Source: Limnoperna fortunei (Eukaryota > Mollusca > Bivalvia > Mytilida > Modiolidae). Taken from it: a stretch of 64,000 nucleotides of DNA. A model generated the notes under the pieces. It saw only the letters and a list, made by a program, of their open reading frames with translations, searched no databases and was not told the DNA's origin. The position numbers and the translations under genes are program-made. Of this stretch, positions 58,561-64,000 are shown one piece after another. Numbering within the stretch: position 1 is the stretch's first letter; each line of letters opens with the position of its first letter. Location: assembly GCA_944474755.1 (NCBI GenBank), contig OX104118.1, positions 76,649,865-76,713,864 of the forward strand, given 5' to 3'.

Positions 58561-59169
58561 CTATTGAATACTCGGTATATTATATTCCTTTTTTATTTTC
58601 TAATTTATGGGAACTACATGTAGATATTGATTTTACCCAAATTGGTTAATATTTAATTGTCTTGGGTTTAGAAGAATGACCAATGACATGCTTCTTTTCA
58701 TGGCTTTATTGTTCAGACTCTGGTGGCAACCTTCCAGATCAGTACTGGTGCGGATACTACTTTACAAATTCAAGGAGTCATGAACTATACAGTGCTCAGT
58801 GCTTTTCAGCATGTAATGTGTACTTGTGTCATTACGGTCTGCAGCTGTTTTTGTGTATAAGGAAAGAAAAAGTAAATATATAGTAAATATTATAAACATT
58901 AATTGACAATATCAGTAATAATGCTTTAGTCTGTTTTCTGTCCTTTACGTACCAAGACATCTTAATAGACGGTCCGAATGTCTCTTGACTGATGATATGT
59001 GCAAGTAGAATTTTTTGTTCATCCCTTGTTTATTGATGGTGTACTAGATGTTTTCCAATCTTTAACACTTTAAGGTCAGGTTCTTGTATGTTTACCGTGT
59101 ATTTGGCTGTGAAAGTGTCCAAAGGTCAACACAATATTCTCTTTGCGGGTGCACTCGACTGCTGTGATA

Positions 59170-59480
59170 TAGAAATATTTGAAATACGGCCACATTTTTA
59201 TTGCTATAAGGCGATTTCCTATAGTAAAATTTGACCTAAATGGGAACGGAAGTGTAACTAAGGTGCAGTAGATTTATTTCTATTCGAAAACTTTAAGGCC
59301 TTGTCGTTTTCGGTTGACGCGGGTAAACAGACGAACGTTTGTAAAAGACATTAATTCCCTTTAGAAAAAACATGACTGACCTATAATGTAAAATTACTGT
59401 AGCAAAAGTCAAGGACGTTTTGTGACATGTAAACAACTGAGGCATAGTATTGACCATTTGCATGTTATCGTGTCTAAATT
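59170..59480. repeat. Copy of the 39.4-kb inverted-repeat family core
   Basis: Contains 'TTGAAATACGGCCACATTTT', 'AAATTTGACC', 'ACAGACGAACGTTTGTAAA', 'AAAAGTCAAGGACG' and 'ATGTTATCGTGTC', the reversed order of the copy at 25.4 kb. Confidence 0.6.
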
Positions 59481-59866
59481 TTCTCTACTGGATTGGCGTA
59501 ATATTGAACAGAACAGAACAGATCATATTTTTATTTACCAATTAAAGGTGCCCGTTATAGGCAGAATCAATTACAATTTAAACAATAGTTTTATTTTAAG
59601 ATAATTGTATTCATTATAAGAAAAATAGCAAAGAAAACCGACCGAACATAGATGTAAAATGTCATGAGGATATCCAGTAAGAACTGAGCAGGGGAGACAA
59701 CTATCATTTTATCTGATTAATACATTACGTTTTTCTTTCAATTTAAATACTAATTTCAATGAAAAGTTTTATAACAGATGTATCTTCATTGCTCATTAAC
59801 TATAAGAATTTATTATAAATACAAAGGTTTTTTGAATTTCTTCTAGATTTGGACAATTTAATAGTG

Positions 59867-59924
59867 ATGTTCAGTTATATTTATTGCACGATAACAATGC
59901 TATTATCTGGTTCGTCAGAAGGAG
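59867..59924 (+). CDS. Possible signal-peptide first exon
   Basis: ATG, then 'MFSYIYCTITMLLSGSSEG', then GGAG|GTAAGT, a perfect donor in phase 1. A hydrophobic leader cut by a phase-1 intron is the usual start of a secreted or membrane protein, as in the receptor at 29-37 kb. No matching downstream exon was found in the window, so the call is weak. Confidence 0.35.
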
Positions 59925-59977
59925 GTAAGTTAACAATTGATTAAATATTATGACGCTTATTCGCCATTGTTGTCGAT

Positions 59978-60077
59978 ATGAACATAAGTGACGAACTACG
60001 TCATACTCTGTTTACATCGACTACGTGTTCCTTTTTGGTGTGTATGCTTATGGTGGGGTCTAGCTTGGATATGAGAG
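59978..60077 (+). CDS. Possible alternative first exon with hydrophobic leader
   Basis: 'MNISDELRHTLFTSTTCSFL' continues 'VCMLMVGSSLDMR' and ends AGAG|GTACGG, again phase 1. The hydrophobic segment is short. The exon lies 54 bp after the candidate above, and no later exon was identified. Confidence 0.25.
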
Positions 60078-60084
60078 GTACGGC

Positions 60085-60690
60085 TACTGTAAATGAAAAT
60101 ACTATATCACTTAAATGGATACACACAAAGTTTAAACAGCCGAAAATCTATATTAAATTATAGTAATATTCCATATTATACTTTTTCACAAAATGTAACA
60201 ATTTTTGTATCCGTAACATAAACCTCTAAATAACTATTTTTTTTATTTTCCCGTAAATTTTTAATTCCCGTTAATTGTTTTAGTTTTTTTAAATTTATAC
60301 ACTCAGACTTTTATAAAATATAGCTGAAATATTTAGACTATTAAAGAGATATATTTTTCTTAAGTTTAATTTTGTGCTTTATAACAATTATTTTAGAAAT
60401 TATATTTTAGTTTTTAATAATTAAATTGGAGTATGAAATAAAATAATTTAATATATATTATGTTTAAAATAAAATAAAATGTAATCACCTATAAATGAAA
60501 ATAATATATCACTGAAATGGATACACACAAAACTTTAACAGCCGAAAATCAGCACACCCATCCGGCTCTGTTTGTTTAATAGTTCGGACTGAGTGTCTCT
60601 GGTCTTCAGACTGTTGACTATCTTTGGGCATCCATTCTGTGAAGGTCAGCTAGGTTTTGATTGGTTTACGGTATACCTAGCGAAACTAGG
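60085..60690. repeat. Duplicated 600-bp block with internal direct repeats, copy 1
   Basis: Matches 63395-63990 at roughly 85-90% along its length. In each block a 55-bp word ('ATATATCACTGAAATGGAT' with 'ACAGCCGAAAATC') occurs at both ends of an AT-rich core of about 350 bp (60100 and 60505 here). The tail 'CACCCATCCGGCTCTGTTTG' through 'GTATACCTAGCGAAACTA' follows. Confidence 0.85.
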
Positions 60691-60735
60691 TATTCATGCC
60701 TCACATTTAAACGGTATTTAAATATAATTTCTGAT

Positions 60736-61003
60736 AATAATTGTAAATCTCAAACGGTCTAACCACTATGTCTTTTCTTTTACAGAGCTAATGATCACTG
60801 CACATGGTTATTGTACTCATGCACAATCTACACAAAACACGTATATGTTTGTATTGGGTGTCTGAACTTGTATAATGGCGAAAAGGTAAGCGGTAAACGT
60901 ATAATTAAATGCACCAAAACATAGCGTTAAAGGAAGAACAAGATAACGCATAATAAGGGCAAGGTGAAACGGTAATGGTAAAGCCCCCAAACGTTTGGTC
61001 GAA
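60736..61003 (+). repeat. Duplicated block with conserved 52-codon frame, copy 2
   Basis: Second copy of 58046-58335. Relative to copy 1 it lacks 9 bp and has two 3-bp insertions before the shared TAG, but shows indels of 2 and 1 bp after it. Confidence 0.6.
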
Positions 61004-61103
61004 GTTGATTGCATACTTCAATTTCACGGACTTAAAGCAAACACATCATCACATATCAAAGTTCAGGGAAAGAAAAGTCACTTAGTGTTAAAAGCAAAAC
61101 TAC

Positions 61104-61800
61104 TCAGTTAGTCGTGTAACCACCACGCTTCCAGTACAGTTCATTAACTCTCCTCCGACGAAGTGTAGCATGCAGTAAATTCTGCCATTCATTTTGAATG
61201 GCAACACGTAGTTCATGGACATATTGAAAACCAGGTGTTCTGTTATCGATTTTACGGCAAATCATATCCCACAAATGTTCAGTTGGAATCATATCGAGTG
61301 ACATGGATGGCCATGGAAAATGCTCAATATCTTCCCTTTTGATAACATAACGTACATTTGCAGCTCGGTGAGGCCTTGCGTTGTCATCCATAAAGATGGG
61401 TCTGTTACAAAGGTCATGATTGTCAAAATGTGGCAAAATAATAGCGTTAATGACGTCATTTCGATATTTCTGCACTGTCATTGTCCCATCAACCACATAC
61501 AGATTCAGTTTACAAAAAGCCTACCCACACTGTAACACCAACACCGCCAAACGCTGTAATGCCTAGGATGTTATTATGGTTGTAAACACAGCCTCGTTTC
61601 TCAAATCGCGCATGCATCCATCAATATGGCGAAGAAGGAATCTGCTTTTGTCTGTCCAGGGATACAATACTAAAGTGAATGCCAAAGTGTTGTGCTATCT
61701 GACGCAAGCACTGTCCACTATTACGCTATTATGCATTCCAACGATCTCCTAATTCTCAGCATCACTTAATTTCCATCTATGCATCTTTAAAATGTAAAGA
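61104..61800 (-). pseudogene. Tc1/mariner-type transposase, 5' part broken
   Basis: The C-terminal part is an intact frame (61496-61104): 'VDGTMTVQKYRNDVI', 'FMDDNARPHRAANV' (second catalytic Asp) and 'FPWPSMSLDMIPTEHLWD' (the position of the last acidic residue; consensus SPDLNPIEHLWD). The first part (61500-61800) is visible only in broken frames ('SRFLLRHIDGCMR', then 'NEAVFT'). A full Tc1 transposase is about 340 residues. The element ends (terminal inverted repeats) were not found. It normally cuts and pastes its element at TA sites; this copy is dead. Confidence 0.85.
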
Positions 61801-61869
61801 TGAAGTCGAAAAGACCAGGAGATGAACACTAAATCGCTAAGGAAAGCAAGGCTTTCAGGCCTGCTCGAC

Positions 61870-63390
61870 TACAGTATGACAAACTGGTTTTGCTATCTAA
61901 AGATTTTCCTGATAAGTTAATTAAAGTAACTTTCCCGTGCTCGAATGATGGCTTTATTACATAAATAACACAAAGTTAATATTCATTCAGATTTTTTAAA
62001 TTAAAAAAAAACATTTTTCGCGTAGTTGAATTAGCGTCCTATGTCTGGTAGTTATATTATATATGAATGCTTAAGGCATTCCTTTACCCCGGGACTCTTA
62101 TTGAAACATATATGTGATTCATGACATTAATTCTATATAAACATGAAAAATATTTGCAAGAAACGACAATGGTCTGTGCTTGCGTGACATCATATATTTA
62201 CGGTAAGTATAGACTGAACATGTCTTCTCTTTCGTTTAAAGGTTGATACCTTATTGGGATATACTTTTTTTACTTAGATAACTGATTTCACAAAAGCTAT
62301 TGTGTCATACATGAACCTTGTCATTATTTTTTTCTTAAATGGTCATTTCTGAATTTATTTACTTCGCTTCTTTACTTTATGCTAGCGGGTTTTGTTTCAT
62401 TTAACCCTGATTATTTTTATATCTTTAGATTTGATCGATAATTAATATTATTTATGGCTTGACTTTTAATATATTTCATTTATTTAATATTAAGCGTTAT
62501 TTTGAGTGAATTTATTGTCTTACCTATATTCATTCTTTTTATTTGAATTTCCGCTATTTACACAATTTAACATAATATAAACAAAATACTACACATCTTT
62601 TAAATAACACCATGGTCATTGTTTTTGTAATGATCCTTGATTGTTCGAAAATTGAAATGTTCTCATCTTAGTAAGTAACTGAATGTTCATCCTCAGTGAA
62701 TATTTAGGAAAGAAGCTCTCATTGAAACTTCGAAAATGTCCCATTATTCTCCCCACATTCTGTAGATGTAATTTTTGTTTGTCGTTATCTGTCAGAATAG
62801 TTTAAAGAGTACTTTATTTATGTAGAAAATAATTTGTGCATCTTTCTTCGTCCCTGACTTTCTCCTATCGTAATGCTTCCGTTGATTTAATCCGTATGGA
62901 TATGTGTACTGAAATCTGTTTAAACTGTTAAACCTTCTGCTATGTGATGGTATGTCTGGTTGACAAAGGCATTCGTGTGCCGACCACGATGTTTGTGCTC
63001 TTATATTTGTTAAATATTGACTATAAATGAAATTATTATATGACTATAAATAACTTTCATTTTTTTCATTTGATTTTCATTGGCTCAAATGGTATTTTAC
63101 GTATTATTGCAAAATATGATAATCACCGCGCAATTATGCACGCGAGGTGATCATTACTCGTGTAAGCTTCAACATGTACCTAAATATAGTATCAGGGAAA
63201 ATCCGTACATTTTTGTAAAATATGTGAAAGCTTTTATCTTTCTTTGTTGATAAAATAATACTTTGGAAAATGTTTTTTGTTGTGTCATATAATAAAACAA
63301 TTGATAACTTTAGTTTTCAGTTAACATCATGATTTATCAAACCTGGAGATTTATAATCACCTCAGCCGATGACCTCATCTTCATTCATTA
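61870..63390. other. Noncoding stretch with one short hairpin
   Basis: No gene is supported. 63117-63156 forms a stem-loop: TGATAATCACCGCG pairs with CGCGAGGTGATCATTA around a short loop. Confidence 0.5.
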
Positions 63391-63394
63391 ATTG

Positions 63395-63990
63395 TATAAT
63401 AATATATCACTGAAATGGATTCACACGAAGCTTCAACAACCGAAAATCTTTATTAAAAAATAGGAATATTCCATATCAGACTTTTTCACAAAATATAACA
63501 ATTTTTGTATCCGAAACATAAACGTCTAAATAAATATTTTTTTTATTTTCCCGTAAATTTGTTATTCCCTTTAATTTCTTTAGTTTATTCTTTTTAAACT
63601 GATACAGATTTTATATTTGCTAAATACAGCTGAAATATTTAGACTATTAAATAGATATGTTTTTATTAAGTTAAATTTTTGTTTTATCCCATTTATTTTA
63701 GAAATTGTATTTTAGTTTAATAATTAAATTGGAATAGGAAATAAAATAATTTAATATATATATTGTTTAAAATAAAATAAAATAAAATGTACTTACCTAT
63801 AAATGAAAATAATATATCACTGAAATAGATATAGTGAAAGCTTCAACATCCGAAAACACACCCATCCGGCTCTGTTTGCTTTATAGTCTGGACTAAATGT
63901 CTCTGGTCTTCAGACTATTTACTATCTTTGGGCATCCATTCTGTTAAGGCAAGGTTCTGATGGGTTAACTGTATACCTAGCGAAACTAAA
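63395..63990. repeat. Duplicated 600-bp block with internal direct repeats, copy 2
   Basis: Second copy of 60085-60690, same orientation, 3.3 kb apart; it may continue past the window edge. Confidence 0.85.
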
Positions 63991-64000
63991 ACTTTACCTA

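Noticed and set aside
58717..58860. 48-codon plus-strand frame with a hydrophobic end after a possible acceptor (TTGTTCAG)
   Set aside because: No donor or partner exons, no domain; could be a terminal exon but nothing links it to one.

Overview
The window is animal nuclear DNA, very probably from a bivalve mollusc and most likely a mussel (Mytilidae). The basis is AT-rich, intron-rich sequence, tRNA-derived SINEs with the molluscan core motif GGTACTCCGG, decayed CR1/Jockey-type LINEs, and several repeats I associate with mussel genomes (the 'CCGGAGCACC...TTCGTGT' tail at about 8.9, 54.7 and 58.4 kb; the 'ACGCGCGTCTGG' repeat at 34.95 kb). No prokaryotic, organellar or intact viral gene was recognised.

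The one gene I can build completely lies on the minus strand at 29071-36888. It has eight exons, all with GT/AG junctions and consistent phase, and encodes a 437-residue type I membrane receptor: signal peptide, three immunoglobulin-like domains, an 18-bp juxtamembrane microexon, a transmembrane helix and an 80-residue tail with three tyrosine motifs. Two of these have ITAM-like spacing (YxxV-x7-YxxV) and the middle one resembles an ITSM (TVYDLV). It is the best candidate for an undescribed biological system here, probably an innate immune or recognition receptor. Two possible signal-peptide first exons on the plus strand at 59.9-60.1 kb might start another secreted or receptor gene.

The rest is mostly mobile DNA and its remains. 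0-8.7 kb: a full-length SINE, a broken integrase-core (DDE) gene with one intron (4038-6467) and, directly upstream of its start codon, a 1.25-kb minisatellite built from two palindromes. 8.7-18.7 kb: repeats, a 1.3-kb mosaic repeat, a minisatellite carrying CACGTG, and two decayed LINEs. 18.7-24 kb: a third LINE with a 2A-like motif near its N-terminus, interrupted by a SINE fragment and by a 1.1-kb satellite-bearing element flanked by an 8-bp target duplication. 24-29 kb: SINE, foldback and simple noncoding sequence. 29-37 kb: the receptor gene. 38-40 kb: a Ty3/Gypsy fragment and a 592-bp element with 195-bp terminal inverted repeats. 40-45.7 kb: noncoding repeats and foldbacks. 45.8-48.2 kb: a broken tyrosine-recombinase-like (DUF3504/Crypton-type) gene with a fresh 282-bp tandem duplication. 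48.5-51.2 kb: a plus-strand LINE. 51-64 kb: repeats, an unrecognised coding relic, duplicated blocks and a broken Tc1/mariner transposase.

All calls come from reading the sequence and its translations. Family names rest on remembered motifs, not on searches, and most boundaries are approximate.
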